The notes beneath the pieces are model-generated. The model was given only the letters and a program-made list of their open reading frames with translations. It did no database searches and was not told the DNA's origin. The translations under genes and the position numbers were made by a program. DNA of 43,411 bases from Myxococcales bacterium. GTDB lineage: Bacteria > Myxococcota > Myxococcia > Myxococcales > Myxococcaceae. Below, one piece after another: positions 23,046-32,398 of the stretch (within the stretch, counting starts at the first letter, position 1; every line of letters starts with the position of its first letter). The stretch covers positions 1-43,411 of the forward strand of contig JAUXRI010000275.1 of assembly GCA_030681895.1 (NCBI GenBank), written 5' to 3'.

Positions 23046-24476
23046 TCACGGCCGCAAGACGAGCACCCGCTCCTCGGTGAAGTCGGCCATCGCGTAGCGC
23101 ACGCCTTCGCGGCCGAGGCCCGAGTCCTTCACGCCGCCGTACGGCATGTTGTCGCTGCGGAACGAGGTGGCGTCGTTCACGATCAGGCCGCCAACCTCGA
23201 GCTCGTGGAACGCGCGCCGCACCGCTGAGAGCTCGTTGGTGAAGAGCGCCGCCTGGAGCCCGTACCGGCTCGCGTTCACCGACTCGAGCGCGGCGTCGAA
23301 CGACACGGCACGCTCCAGCACGACCACCGGCCCGAAGATCTCTTCCGCGAAGGCGCGCGTGTCTCTGGGAACGTCGGTGAGCACGGTGGGCCCCAGGAGC
23401 GTGCCGGTCCGGGCTCCACGCCGGAGCGAGGTCGCGCCTCGCGCCATGGCCTCGTTCACCCACGTCTCGATGCGCTCGGCCGAGGCCGCGTCGATGACTG
23501 GACCGATGGTGGTCGACTCGAGTGACGGGTCTCCCACGCCGAGCGCGTCGACCTCGGAGAGGAAGGCAGCGACGAAGCGGTCCCACACGGGCGCCTCGAC
23601 GACGATGCGCTGCACCTTGATGCAGACCTGCCCTGCGTAGGCGAAGGCGCCCTGGGCCAGTCGTTTCGCCGCCCGCGCGAGGTCGGCGTCATGACGAACG
23701 ATCGCCGCCGCGTTGCCGCCCAGCTCGAGCACCGCCCTGCCCTTCACCTTCGCTTTGAGGTGCCAGCCGACCGTCGCGCTGCCGGTGAAGCTCATCACCC
23801 GGACCCGCGCATCGGTCGCGAGCGCCTCGGCGACGTCGACTGCGCACGGCAACACCTGCATCGCCGCAGGGTCGGCGCCAGCTTCGAGGGCCAGCGAGCC
23901 AAGGAGCAGCATCGCGCCAGGCGCCTGAGGCGGTGGCTTCACGATGATTGGCGCTCCCACCGCGAGCGCGGGCGCGACCTTGTGCGCCCCGAGGTTGAGC
24001 GGGAAGTTGAACGGCACGATGCCGACCACCACGCCGGCCGGCACGCGCCGCACCTCGGCGAACGTTCCCTCCGCGCCCGGCATGAGATCGACCGGCACCA
24101 GCTCGCCGCCGAAACGAGCGAGCTCGGCGGCCGCGAGGGTGAACGTCTCGATCGCGCGGTCGACCTCGGCGCGCGCGGCCACCACCGGCTTCCCGGCCTC
24201 GTGGACGATGAGGTCGACGAAGTCGCTGCGACGCCGGCCGAGCCCCGAGACGATGCCGTGGAGCACCGCGCGTCGTTGCCCTGCCGACAGCCGAGCGAGC
24301 CTGGCGCGCCCGTCGAACGCGACCGTCAGCGCTCGCTCAACCTGCGTCGACGAGGCCTGCGAGACCGGCTGCAGAGCTCTCCCATCGAACGGCGCGCGCA
24401 GCCCGAGGGTGGCGTCACCGTCGACGAAGTGCCCGTCGAGGAGGAGCTGGCGGGCGGGGAGCACGGGGCTCGACAC
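23046..24476 (-). CDS. NAD(P)-dependent aldehyde dehydrogenase
   Basis: 476 aa from a GTG start. ALDH signatures: N157 (PFNFP), K180 (VKPPP), general base E251 (LELGGN) and nucleophile C285 (GQVCIKVQR). It oxidises an aldehyde to the acid with NAD(P)+; the substrate is not predictable. Its start directly abuts the stop of the upstream lipoprotein gene, so it is probably the last gene of the rho run. The convergent gap 22967-23045 shows no clear terminator. Confidence 0.93.
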   Translation of the reverse strand: MSSPVLPARQLLLDGHFVDGDATLGLRAPFDGRALQPVSQASSTQVERALTVAFDGRARLARLSAGQRRAVLHGIVSGLGRRRSDFVDLIVHEAGKPVVAARAEVDRAIETFTLAAAELARFGGELVPVDLMPGAEGTFAEVRRVPAGVVVGIVPFNFPLNLGAHKVAPALAVGAPIIVKPPPQAPGAMLLLGSLALEAGADPAAMQVLPCAVDVAEALATDARVRVMSFTGSATVGWHLKAKVKGRAVLELGGNAAAIVRHDADLARAAKRLAQGAFAYAGQVCIKVQRIVVEAPVWDRFVAAFLSEVDALGVGDPSLESTTIGPVIDAASAERIETWVNEAMARGATSLRRGARTGTLLGPTVLTDVPRDTRAFAEEIFGPVVVLERAVSFDAALESVNASRYGLQAALFTNELSAVRRAFHELEVGGLIVNDATSFRSDNMPYGGVKDSGLGREGVRYAMADFTEERVLVLRP

Positions 24477-25316
24477 TCAGGGCTGCGGGCCGCGCGTGGC
24501 CTGCACCTGGAGCTGCTTGCACACCGTCATCATCGAGCCGGCGTCTGCGCCGGGCGTGACGCAGTTGTCGGTCTCGGTGATCGGCGCCCACTGCATGCCG
24601 AGCGCGGGCCCGTCGAAGCACTCGAAGCCGAGCCGGTTCCCGGTGGGGAACTTGGTCGCGCTGTCTGGCGTGCCGCCCCACATCTCCATCCAGATGAGGA
24701 AGTCGGCGCCGGTGAGCACGTTCAAGAACCGAATCGGAATGCTCCCCGAGGCATTGGTGATGGGGCGCACGTCGATGCCCTGGTAGGTGAACTTGCCGCT
24801 GTCTTCGAGCTGCTTGGCGTTGACGGTGAGCCGGCCCGGCGCCGCGGCTTCGATGGTGGCGCACGTCACGGGCGAACCGTCGGCAGCCTTCCGCTTGATG
24901 AAGCGGGTCGCGATGCTGCGCGTGGGCCCGATGAGCGTGCCCCAGGCACCCTGCGCGTTGAGGATGACGTCGATCTGCACGTTCTTCTGGAACGCGCTGC
25001 ACTTCTTCTCCGAGCCGCCGTCGGGGTTCTCGCAGTACGGCAACGGCACGTCGTTGAAGTAGCCGGTCGTCAGGCACTGCACCTGGTTGGTGCAGCTCGA
25101 CCCGCACTTGCCGCAGGTGCCGAAGAAGCCGCCGTCGTAGGCGCACTCCGACTTCCCTTTGCAGTCCGGGTCGGCGCAGTCGATCAGCCCGTTGTTGTCG
25201 TCGTCGATCTGGTTTCCGCACGTCTCGCGCGGGCCGTTGGGCATCACGGAGCACGCGCTCACCGAGATGAACATCGTGGCGGCGCAGGCGACGGCAGCGA
25301 GGACGAGACGGGTCAT
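24477..25316 (-). CDS. Lipoprotein with Asp-rich repeat motif
   Basis: 279 aa from the ATG at 25316. Lipobox SVSAC. Next is the motif CGNQIDDDNNGLIDCADPDC, an Asp/Asn-rich cysteine loop common in myxobacterial surface proteins and probably calcium-binding, then a second Cys cluster (CGKCGSSCTNQVQC). The C-terminal 150 residues look like a beta-sandwich with no motif I know. It overlaps the upstream Cys-rich lipoprotein gene by 4 bp. Confidence 0.8.
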   Translation of the reverse strand: MTRLVLAAVACAATMFISVSACSVMPNGPRETCGNQIDDDNNGLIDCADPDCKGKSECAYDGGFFGTCGKCGSSCTNQVQCLTTGYFNDVPLPYCENPDGGSEKKCSAFQKNVQIDVILNAQGAWGTLIGPTRSIATRFIKRKAADGSPVTCATIEAAAPGRLTVNAKQLEDSGKFTYQGIDVRPITNASGSIPIRFLNVLTGADFLIWMEMWGGTPDSATKFPTGNRLGFECFDGPALGMQWAPITETDNCVTPGADAGSMMTVCKQLQVQATRGPQP

Positions 25317-26632
25317 GGGCACTTTCCGGTGCAGCTTCGGTCAGCAGGCACGCAGGCCGAGCCACCGGTGGTGAGGGTGAGACAGGCAAACCCCTGGGGG
25401 CACTCCTGGCCGCCGCCGCAGAAGCGCGCACAGACGCTCGTACCGCTCGGGAGCGCGACGCACGATCCGCCCGGGCACTCGGCCGAGGTGGCGCACGTCT
25501 GGCACGACGGGAAGTCCGTCTTGGAGCTCCGGCAGAGGTTGGTCGAGCCCTCGCACACCTCGCAGCTGCTGCAGGCGCTGGTGGCCTGACACGCGCGCGC
25601 GGTGCCGATGACGGGGCCTTCGCAGATCTTCGTGCGGGTGTTGCAGCGCTGGTCGAGCCCACAGCCGGCGTTCGACGAGCAGCCCGGCGCGCAGCCGAAG
25701 CGGTTGGTGGCCGTACGCGCACAGACCTGGCCGATGGGGCACTGCGTGTCCGAGGTGCAGAAGGGCTGGCAGCGGCCCGTGGGCTCGCCCGGAGCCTTCG
25801 TGCACACGCGGTTCTCGGCGCACTCCATGTCGGTCATGCACTCGTTGAGTGGCTCACAGACACGGCTGATGCAGCGCAGCCGGGCGTCTCCACAGTCGGC
25901 GTCACGCGCGCACTCGGCGACACACAGCCGGGCGCGAGGATCGCACGTGGTGCCGAACGGGCAGACCTGCTGCGACGAGACGCACTTGCCCTGCCGGGGA
26001 TCGCAGCGCTGCGTCGAGTCCATGCAGTCGGCCGTCACGTTGCAGCTGCGCTGGCTGTCCGGCACGCAGCCCTGGAAGTTGCGGCACGTCGCGGGAGTCC
26101 CTTGCGGCGTCTTGTCGGGCCAGCACTGAGCGGCGCCGTCTTTCTGCTGGCACGTCGAGCCGCGCGGACAGTCGGCGGTGTCCATGCAGGCCTTGCCGCA
26201 GAACTTCTGGTTGAGCGTCGTGTCGAGCACGCAGTTGTCAGTCTGACCGCCGCACTCGTTGTTGCTGGCGCAGGTCTCACAGAAGCTCTTCAGCGAGCGG
26301 CACGCACGAATGCTGGGGTCGCAGTACTCGCCCGTCGCGCACTCGGTGTCGTTGCGGCAGCCGGCGATCTCTTCCACGCACTGGCCGGTGAAGTTGTTGC
26401 AGTACTTCGGCACCGCCCCGAGCATCGAGCCCATGCGGCACGAGTCGTCGGACAAGCAGATGCACTGACGGCGCACCTTGTCGCAGCGAAGCGTTCCGCA
26501 CTCGGCGTCGACGTTACAGGCGCGACCGACGAAGTCAGCGGTGCCCGCGTCCGGTGGGAGCGGGGGCGGCATGTTCGTGGTGGGGCAGCCGAGGACGAGA
26601 AGGCTGAGGAGGAAGAGGGCGACCCGCGACAT
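25313..26632 (-). CDS. Cys-rich lipoprotein with many disulfide modules
   Basis: 439 aa from the ATG at 26632, which gives a lipobox (LLSLLVLGC); the same frame is open further upstream but that part is not a gene. The mature part is a string of modules such as CNVDAECGTLRC, CRNDTECATGEYC and CTSDTQCPIGQVC. The family is like the 12667 lipoprotein. Probably on the outer membrane surface. It overlaps the next gene by ATGA and starts 56 nt after the MYXO-CTERM-like gene. Confidence 0.83.
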   Translation of the reverse strand: MSRVALFLLSLLVLGCPTTNMPPPLPPDAGTADFVGRACNVDAECGTLRCDKVRRQCICLSDDSCRMGSMLGAVPKYCNNFTGQCVEEIAGCRNDTECATGEYCDPSIRACRSLKSFCETCASNNECGGQTDNCVLDTTLNQKFCGKACMDTADCPRGSTCQQKDGAAQCWPDKTPQGTPATCRNFQGCVPDSQRSCNVTADCMDSTQRCDPRQGKCVSSQQVCPFGTTCDPRARLCVAECARDADCGDARLRCISRVCEPLNECMTDMECAENRVCTKAPGEPTGRCQPFCTSDTQCPIGQVCARTATNRFGCAPGCSSNAGCGLDQRCNTRTKICEGPVIGTARACQATSACSSCEVCEGSTNLCRSSKTDFPSCQTCATSAECPGGSCVALPSGTSVCARFCGGGQECPQGFACLTLTTGGSACVPADRSCTGKCP

Positions 26633-26688
26633 GAGTGGGCGGGGCTTAGCCCTGTGCTGGGAGGGGCGCAACGGGCGACGCCCCGGGA

Positions 26689-27204
26689 TCAGCGTCTCGA
26701 CGCACGACGACGCAGGGCCACGGCGAGCGTCATCGCAAGCCCGATGAACGGGCCTGAGACCGAACTGCATCGGCAGCCGCCGCCGTTGTCGTTGCACGGC
26801 GGTTGAACGAAGCGCCGCTCGTCGAGCGCGGCACAGCTGCCCTGGAGCTGCATCGCCGCGTACTCCTCGACGGGCACTCGCACCGTGCCGCAGACGACGC
26901 CACCGTCGGTGACGAGCTCTGCCCAGTCCGTGTTCTGGCCGATGATGTGCTGGCCGGGGAACTGGCTGGTGGAAATGAGGCTCCCGATGGCTGGCACCGA
27001 GGCGTCGGGCTGGCCGAAGACCTGCTGCACGCGGAGCGCGATCTGGCCCTCGCCTCCATCGGGGTTCGTCTGAGGTGCTGCAAGGCCAACGACGACCCAG
27101 CCACTCGGAGTCCCGCAGCCGCACGTCACCCGGCACACTGCCTCAGCGACTCCGGCGTGGAGGGCGACCAGCACCCCCACGGTCAGCACGAGCGTCCGAA
27201 TCAC
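26689..27204 (-). CDS. Secreted protein with MYXO-CTERM-like sorting signal
   Basis: 171 aa from a GTG at 27204, which overlaps the rho stop by 4 bp (GTGA). N-terminal signal peptide (LVLTVGVLVALHAGVAEA), a Cys-containing body, then a C-terminus with GGCRCSS, a hydrophobic helix (GPFIGLAMTLAVAL) and RRRASRR. This Cys-helix-Arg order matches MYXO-CTERM signals, which route proteins to the surface in Myxococcota after cleavage near the Cys. The body domain is unknown. Coupling to rho is unusual. Confidence 0.75.
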   Translation of the reverse strand: MIRTLVLTVGVLVALHAGVAEAVCRVTCGCGTPSGWVVVGLAAPQTNPDGGEGQIALRVQQVFGQPDASVPAIGSLISTSQFPGQHIIGQNTDWAELVTDGGVVCGTVRVPVEEYAAMQLQGSCAALDERRFVQPPCNDNGGGCRCSSVSGPFIGLAMTLAVALRRRASRR

Positions 27205-28814
27205 CTGTTCATGCCACCCAGGAAGTCCGCGTTCCCCTTGCTGGGGCGCATGTGCTTGAGCACGAACTCCATCGCGTCGATCGGCGTGAACGGGTGCAGC
27301 ACCTGCCGCAGCGCCGTGATGCGCACGAGATCGGACGGCGGCAGCAGCAGCTCTTCCTTGCGCGTGCCCGACTTGTTGATGTCGAGACACGGGAAGATGC
27401 GCTTCTCGAAGAGCTTGCGGTCGAGCACGATCTCACTGTTTCCCGTGCCCTTGAACTCTTCGAAGATCACCTCGTCCATTCGGCTGCCGGTGTCGATGAG
27501 CGCGGTGCCGATGATGGTGAGCGAGCCACCCTCTTCGATGTTTCGCGCAGCGCCGAAGAAGCGCTTGGGACGGTGGAGCGCGTTGGCGTCGACACCACCC
27601 GAGAGGATCTTGCCCGAGGCCGGAACGACGGTGTTGTAGGCGCGCGCGAGGCGGGTGATCGAGTCGAGCAGAATGCAGACGTGCTGCTTCTGCTCCGCGA
27701 GGCGCTTGGCCTTGTCGATCACCATCTCGGCGACCTGCACGTGACGCGTGGCGGGCTCATCGAACGTCGACGAGACGACCTCTCCGCGAACGCTGCGCTG
27801 CATGTCGGTCACTTCTTCGGGGCGCTCGTCGACGAGCAACACGATGAGGTGAATCTCGGGGTGATTCTTCGAGATGGCGTGCGCGATGTTCTGCAGCATG
27901 ACCGTCTTGCCGGCCTTGGGAGGCGCGACGATGAGGCAGCGCTGGCCAAGACCGATCGGGCAGAACAGATCGATGATGCGCGTCGTGTAGTCGTTCGCGT
28001 CGTGCTCGAGGGTCAGCTTCTTCGTCGGGTACAGCGCCGTGAGGTTGTCGAAGAGGATGCGCTCTTTGACGTCGGCCGAGAACGGGTCGGCGAAGTTGAT
28101 CTTCTCGACGCGCTGGAGCGCGAAGTACCGCTCCCCTTCACGCGGCTGGCGAATGGGGCCGGTGATGGTGTCGCCCGGGCGCAGGTTGAAGCGGCGCACC
28201 TGCGAGGGTGAGACGTAGATGTCGTCGGGGCTGGGCTGGTAGTCGGAGTCGGCGGAGCGCAGGAAGCCGTACCCGTCGCTCATCATCTCCATCACGCCTT
28301 CGGCCTGCACCTCGAACTTCTTCTCGGTGACGTTCGAGAGAACGGCGACGAGGAGCTCCTGCTTCTTGAGGCCCTGCGTGCCCTCGATGCCCAGGTTGTG
28401 GGCCATCTTCGAGAGCTCGGTGATCTTCATCCGCTTCAGGTCGTTGAGCTTGAGTTCCTGGAGCTGGGCGTGCGGGGCGTTCTCTTCGACCTGAGCCGCG
28501 GCGTCTTGCTCCGCCTCGCTCTTGACGACCTGTTCGCCCGAGATCTGCCCTTCACGAATGTCGTCGTCGCGCACGGCGCGGTTCATCGGCGTCATCACCG
28601 GCTTGACGCGCGGCCGGCCGTCTTCGTCGGTCTCTTCGCCTTCGTCGGCGTCGCCCTCTTCGTCGCGCTCCTCGTCGTCAGCCTCCACCGGGTCGGGGAT
28701 CTCTTCGACCTCGGCCTCGGCAGGCGCGGCGCGCTTGACGACCTTCTTCTTCTTCTCGTCTTCCTTCTTGGAAGGGGCGCGCTTCTTGTCGGACTTGGCG
28801 GGTGCTCGGGCCAT
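27201..28814 (-). CDS. rho: Transcription termination factor Rho
   Basis: 537 aa, longer than E. coli Rho (419). Residues 1-115 are an extra charged N-terminus: first Lys-rich (KKEDEKKKKVVKR), then Asp/Glu-rich. The Rho N-domain and RNA-binding fold follow (YGFLR at 182-186). The ATPase has Walker A APPKAGKT (297-304), Walker B ILLDS (381-385), a Q-loop (PASGKILSGG, about 398) and an R-loop with GTGNSEIVLDR. It is a hexameric RNA helicase that ends transcription at C-rich sites. First gene of a five-gene minus-strand run. Confidence 0.97.
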   Translation of the reverse strand: MARAPAKSDKKRAPSKKEDEKKKKVVKRAAPAEAEVEEIPDPVEADDEERDEEGDADEGEETDEDGRPRVKPVMTPMNRAVRDDDIREGQISGEQVVKSEAEQDAAAQVEENAPHAQLQELKLNDLKRMKITELSKMAHNLGIEGTQGLKKQELLVAVLSNVTEKKFEVQAEGVMEMMSDGYGFLRSADSDYQPSPDDIYVSPSQVRRFNLRPGDTITGPIRQPREGERYFALQRVEKINFADPFSADVKERILFDNLTALYPTKKLTLEHDANDYTTRIIDLFCPIGLGQRCLIVAPPKAGKTVMLQNIAHAISKNHPEIHLIVLLVDERPEEVTDMQRSVRGEVVSSTFDEPATRHVQVAEMVIDKAKRLAEQKQHVCILLDSITRLARAYNTVVPASGKILSGGVDANALHRPKRFFGAARNIEEGGSLTIIGTALIDTGSRMDEVIFEEFKGTGNSEIVLDRKLFEKRIFPCLDINKSGTRKEELLLPPSDLVRITALRQVLHPFTPIDAMEFVLKHMRPSKGNADFLGGMNR

Positions 28815-29005
28815 GACGGTCGTACTCGGGGTCGCCCGGGGAGGAGTGCTGCGTGCTACTCACCCGGATCGATGTGACGGTGTTGGGAATGCGGGGCGCG
28901 GCGGGAAGTCCTGATGCGCTCCGACAGCCCAAGCAAGGTACGGGCAGGGTTTTCAGGTGTCAAGGTGAACACGGCGCCCGGCGCGCTTTTCGAGACGAAT
29001 CACCC

Positions 29006-29011
29006 TAGGTT
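29006..29011 (+). promoter_or_regulatory. Candidate -10 box, near-leaderless start
   Basis: TAGGTT ends 8 nt before the ATG at 29020, so a transcript would begin at or next to the start codon. No Shine-Dalgarno lies in the gap. No clear -35. Confidence 0.35.
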
Positions 29012-29019
29012 CGCGCGCC

Positions 29020-30543
29020 ATGAGAATTCTTCTGCTGCTGGCGCTGGTGTCATTTCCCGTCGTCGCGGCGACCCGGGAGATCGGGCCGACCGCCAACCTC
29101 TCGACCGAGATCTCGACGCTCAACCCCGGTGACGAGCTGGTGCTCCAGGGCGGCACGTACACGCTCGGCACGTCGCAGCTGCGCATCGACCGCAGCGGCA
29201 CGGCGGCGATGCCCATCATCATTCGCAGCAAGACCGGAGAGCGGGCCCACATCACCCGCCCCAACGCGAGCCAGAACATCGCCGACATCTCGAGCCGCTA
29301 CCTCGTCTTGCGCAACCTCGAGTTCTCCGGAGGCTCAGCCGGCCTGCGCTTCCTCACCGCCGCCTCGTTCGTCACCATCGAAGGCTGCAACGTGCACGAC
29401 ACTGGCGACGTGGCGATCCGCGCGAACGACAGCGGCGGCACCTACGACGGCTTTCGCATTCTGCGAAACGAGGTGCACCACACCAACGACACCGGCGAGG
29501 GCATGTACCTGGGGTGCAACAGCAACGCGTGCCAGTTCGCCAACTCGATCATCGAGGGCAACTGGGTGCACCACATGAACGGCCCGACCATCGTTCAGGG
29601 TGACGGCATCGAGCTCAAGGAGGGCAGCTACAACAACGTCATTCGCGACAACGTGATCCACGACACGAACTACCCGTGCATCACGCTGTACAGCGCGGCC
29701 GCGCGTTCGAGCACACCGAACATCGTCGAGCGCAACGTGCTGTGGCGCTGCGGCGATCACGGCATTCAGGTGAGCCAGGACGCGGTGATTCGCAACAACA
29801 TCATCTTGAGCGCGGTGAACGACGGCATCTCGGTGCAGACCCACGCACAGGTGACGGGCGGGACCGGCGACGTGCGGTTGGTCAACAACACGATCATCGA
29901 CTCCAACGGCGCGGCGATCGCAGTGCGCGGCGCCATGACGCCGGTGCTCGTCGCGAACAATGCGGTCTACACCTCGACGGGCGCGGCGCTCTTCGTGAAC
30001 AGCTCTGGCAGTAACGTCACGTTCACGAACAACGTGGGGACGGGCACGGGCTCGATGCTGGTCGCGGGGAACCTCGCCACCGACTTCGTGTCGGCGAACT
30101 TCGGAGGCACGGTGCCGAACGACGTGTTCCCGAAGACCGGCTCGGCGCTGATCGGTGCAGGCCAGGCGACGTCCGCACCGACGGAGGACTTCAACGGCAC
30201 CGCGCGCACGGCTCCGACGACGGTGGGCGCGTACCAGTTCGCGGCGAGCAACCCGGGATGGACGATCGTCTCGGGGTTCAAGACGGCGATCGCGACGGGA
30301 GGAGGATCGGCAGGTGGCGGATCAGCAGGCGGCTCCGCGACGGCTGGCGGTTCCGCGACGGCTGGCGGCTCCGCGACAGCTGGCGGTTCCGCAACGGCTG
30401 GCGGCTCCTCGACGGCCGGCGGATCCGCAGGTGGCAATGCGATGGACACGAACCCGATGGGCTGCGGCTGCAACGGCGGCGCGCTCCCGTGGCCGTTGCT
30501 CGTGTTGGCCGTGTGGCCGCTTCGCCGTCGCCGGGCCGATTGA
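29020..30543 (+). CDS. Secreted right-handed beta-helix protein with MYXO-CTERM-like tail
   Basis: 507 aa. Sec signal (MRILLLLALVSFPVVAA). Residues about 25-400 are a parallel beta-helix: PGDELVLQGGTYTL, then many coils such as NVIRDNVIHDTNYPCI and AVIRNNIILSAVNDGI, as in pectate-lyase-like and PbH1 proteins. No lyase catalytic set was seen. A (GGSATA)5 linker follows, then GCGCNGG, a hydrophobic helix (PWPLLVLAVWPL) and RRRRAD, a MYXO-CTERM-like signal. Likely displayed on the cell surface and may bind or cut polysaccharide. Confidence 0.85.
   Translation: MRILLLLALVSFPVVAATREIGPTANLSTEISTLNPGDELVLQGGTYTLGTSQLRIDRSGTAAMPIIIRSKTGERAHITRPNASQNIADISSRYLVLRNLEFSGGSAGLRFLTAASFVTIEGCNVHDTGDVAIRANDSGGTYDGFRILRNEVHHTNDTGEGMYLGCNSNACQFANSIIEGNWVHHMNGPTIVQGDGIELKEGSYNNVIRDNVIHDTNYPCITLYSAAARSSTPNIVERNVLWRCGDHGIQVSQDAVIRNNIILSAVNDGISVQTHAQVTGGTGDVRLVNNTIIDSNGAAIAVRGAMTPVLVANNAVYTSTGAALFVNSSGSNVTFTNNVGTGTGSMLVAGNLATDFVSANFGGTVPNDVFPKTGSALIGAGQATSAPTEDFNGTARTAPTTVGAYQFAASNPGWTIVSGFKTAIATGGGSAGGGSAGGSATAGGSATAGGSATAGGSATAGGSSTAGGSAGGNAMDTNPMGCGCNGGALPWPLLVLAVWPLRRRRAD
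30328..30417 (+). repeat. 18-bp tandem repeat encoding (GGSATA)n
   Basis: Five in-frame 18-bp units (the last is GGSSTA) form the linker between the beta-helix and the C-terminal sorting signal. Confidence 0.9.
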
Positions 30544-30573
30544 CGCGTCACCGCCCGTCGACGCGAGGACCGC

Positions 30574-31311
30574 TCAGAGGATCAGACCCGCAAAGACACC
30601 CAGCGCGTGCGACGACTGAGGGACCTGAGACTGCGGCGCCTTGACCGCGACGATCGCAAGGGCGTCGAAGCTCCACCGGGCCCCGAGCATCACGGAGCCG
30701 AGCGCGACATGCAGCGTGGTGACGTGTCGAGAAAGCACCGCCTCTTTGCCCTGCGGCGGAGCCCACACCCACGTCCCCATCACCGAGAAGCCCTCCCCCG
30801 TCAACAGCGCCTGGGCGCCGAAGTTCCAGAGGGCGGGCACCTCGAACGACCGGCTCCCGTCGATGTCGAGCGCCCCACCACCCACCACGCCGATTCGCAG
30901 CCCGAGGTCGCCCAGCATCAGATGAAAGGGTGACGCCTTCGCGCGCAGGCTCATCTGCAGCCGCAACCAGATCTTCGGGTCGGGCGGTTCATTCTCTCTC
31001 GGATCTCGTTGGTCGCGTGAGGCGCCATCGGCCGACAGCTCGGAGCGCGCGACGCCGAGCGCGAGATCTCCCTCGAGGCCGATGAGACTTCCGAGCGAAG
31101 TGACGACGCTGTCGACGCCTGCTTCCACCAGCGCGCTGCCGCCGAACTGAGAGAACGCCACGGTCGAGGGTCCTGAGAGCCCGAAGGTGTAGCTGCCGGT
31201 CGCGCCGACGAAGCCGTAGCGCTCTGCGCCGAAGCGGCCCCTCAACTGTTTCGAGACCTCGGTGGCTTCAGCGGTCGCCGACAGCAGGACCAGCAACGCA
31301 AGGCGCCTCAC
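30574..31311 (-). CDS. Probable outer-membrane beta-barrel protein
   Basis: 245 aa from a GTG that overlaps the upstream gene's stop by 4 bp. Signal peptide LALLVLLSATAEA. The body alternates hydrophobic and polar residues with Gly-rich turns (YGFVGATGSYTFGLSG, HVTTLHVALGSVMLGARWSF), as in small barrels. No conserved family recognised. Paired with the gene before it, which has a similar character; they may work together. Confidence 0.7.
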   Translation of the reverse strand: MRRLALLVLLSATAEATEVSKQLRGRFGAERYGFVGATGSYTFGLSGPSTVAFSQFGGSALVEAGVDSVVTSLGSLIGLEGDLALGVARSELSADGASRDQRDPRENEPPDPKIWLRLQMSLRAKASPFHLMLGDLGLRIGVVGGGALDIDGSRSFEVPALWNFGAQALLTGEGFSVMGTWVWAPPQGKEAVLSRHVTTLHVALGSVMLGARWSFDALAIVAVKAPQSQVPQSSHALGVFAGLIL

Positions 31312-32216
31312 AACCGCACTCCTGCTTCGAGCTGGAACCCGAGCTTGCCGTCCGTGAAGCCCAGCCCTCCCAGCGTTCCCTGCGCGCGCAGGTAGACGTA
31401 GTCGGTCAGCGCCGTCTGCACGCCCAGCTTGATCGGGCTCGTCACGTTGCGCCCCTGGGCCTCGAGCGCCGCGAAGCCGTCGAGGAGGTACTCGAGCGAC
31501 AGGAAGTTCAAGATGAACTCGGCAGTGACCGTGAAGAAGCGCGTCACCGGGACGTAGAGCCGGCCGATGGCGCCAACGGACGCGTAGGTCAGCTCCTTCG
31601 TGTCGAGGCCCGCGGGCGCAGGGCTCGAGATGCTCGCGAACTGCACGCCGACGTCGAGCACGATCGGGTCGCTGCCGAGGTACCCCAACACGGCGTCGAG
31701 ACCCAGCGAGGCATCGAAGCCGCCGCCACCGGGACTCCCCCGCTGCAGGCCGAGGTGCGCTGCGCTGTAGACGGTGAGGTCGAGCCAGGTGCCACCCGAG
31801 AGCCCTTCCTCGAGCTGCCGCAGCTCTTCGTTGACCTGTTCCTGGGTCTTCACCACGGTGTACGTCGTGGTGGTGACCGTGGTGCGTGAGGTGACCTGCT
31901 CCCGGCCGTTGACGTACTCCTTCGTCTCGAAGACCTCCCGCGTCGAGTTGCTCTCGACGGCGCTCGAGACGATCGCCATCGCGCCCAGAATCGCGGTGAT
32001 GCCGTACGAGACCACGCCATGGCGTTCCTGAAACCGCAGACCCGTCAGTGACACCGGGGCGTGGCCAGGACGGTGAATCAGCCCGCCCGACCCGTAGGCA
32101 AAGCCACCCTGGTAGTACGTGCCCCCGAGCAACGTCGTGCCGCGGAAGAGGCGGTCGTCTTGAGCCCGCGCTGGCGCGGCGAAGGTCAACAGGGCCGCGA
32201 ACCAGAACAGTCTCAT
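31308..32216 (-). CDS. Probable outer-membrane protein
   Basis: 302 aa. Signal peptide MRLFWFAALLTFAAPARA then QDD. Its middle has a Thr-rich stretch and a short helical part (QEQVNEELRQLEEGLSGG); the C-terminal half is beta-strand-rich with Gly and aromatic residues and ends QLEAGVRL. Transcribed divergently from ligA; 32217-32398 is the promoter region of both, in which I see no clear boxes. Confidence 0.7.
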   Translation of the reverse strand: MRLFWFAALLTFAAPARAQDDRLFRGTTLLGGTYYQGGFAYGSGGLIHRPGHAPVSLTGLRFQERHGVVSYGITAILGAMAIVSSAVESNSTREVFETKEYVNGREQVTSRTTVTTTTYTVVKTQEQVNEELRQLEEGLSGGTWLDLTVYSAAHLGLQRGSPGGGGFDASLGLDAVLGYLGSDPIVLDVGVQFASISSPAPAGLDTKELTYASVGAIGRLYVPVTRFFTVTAEFILNFLSLEYLLDGFAALEAQGRNVTSPIKLGVQTALTDYVYLRAQGTLGGLGFTDGKLGFQLEAGVRL

Positions 32217-32398
32217 CTGCCGCGCGTATCAGCTCCGGATCGCATCGAACACCATCGCGACGCGACGATCGGCTTCGTGAGCGATCGAGTTCCCATGGAC
32301 CTGACTGCACGGTCTGAGGACTCCGTCACCGACGTGGTCTTCTCGTAGACAGCGAGCGCCGACTCGGGTTCAACCCGCGGCCTGCCGGGAGGGCTGAC

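Noticed and set aside
26633..27136. N-terminal extension of the Cys-rich lipoprotein at 25313
   Set aside because: The extension covers another gene on the same strand in a different frame and would hide the lipobox.
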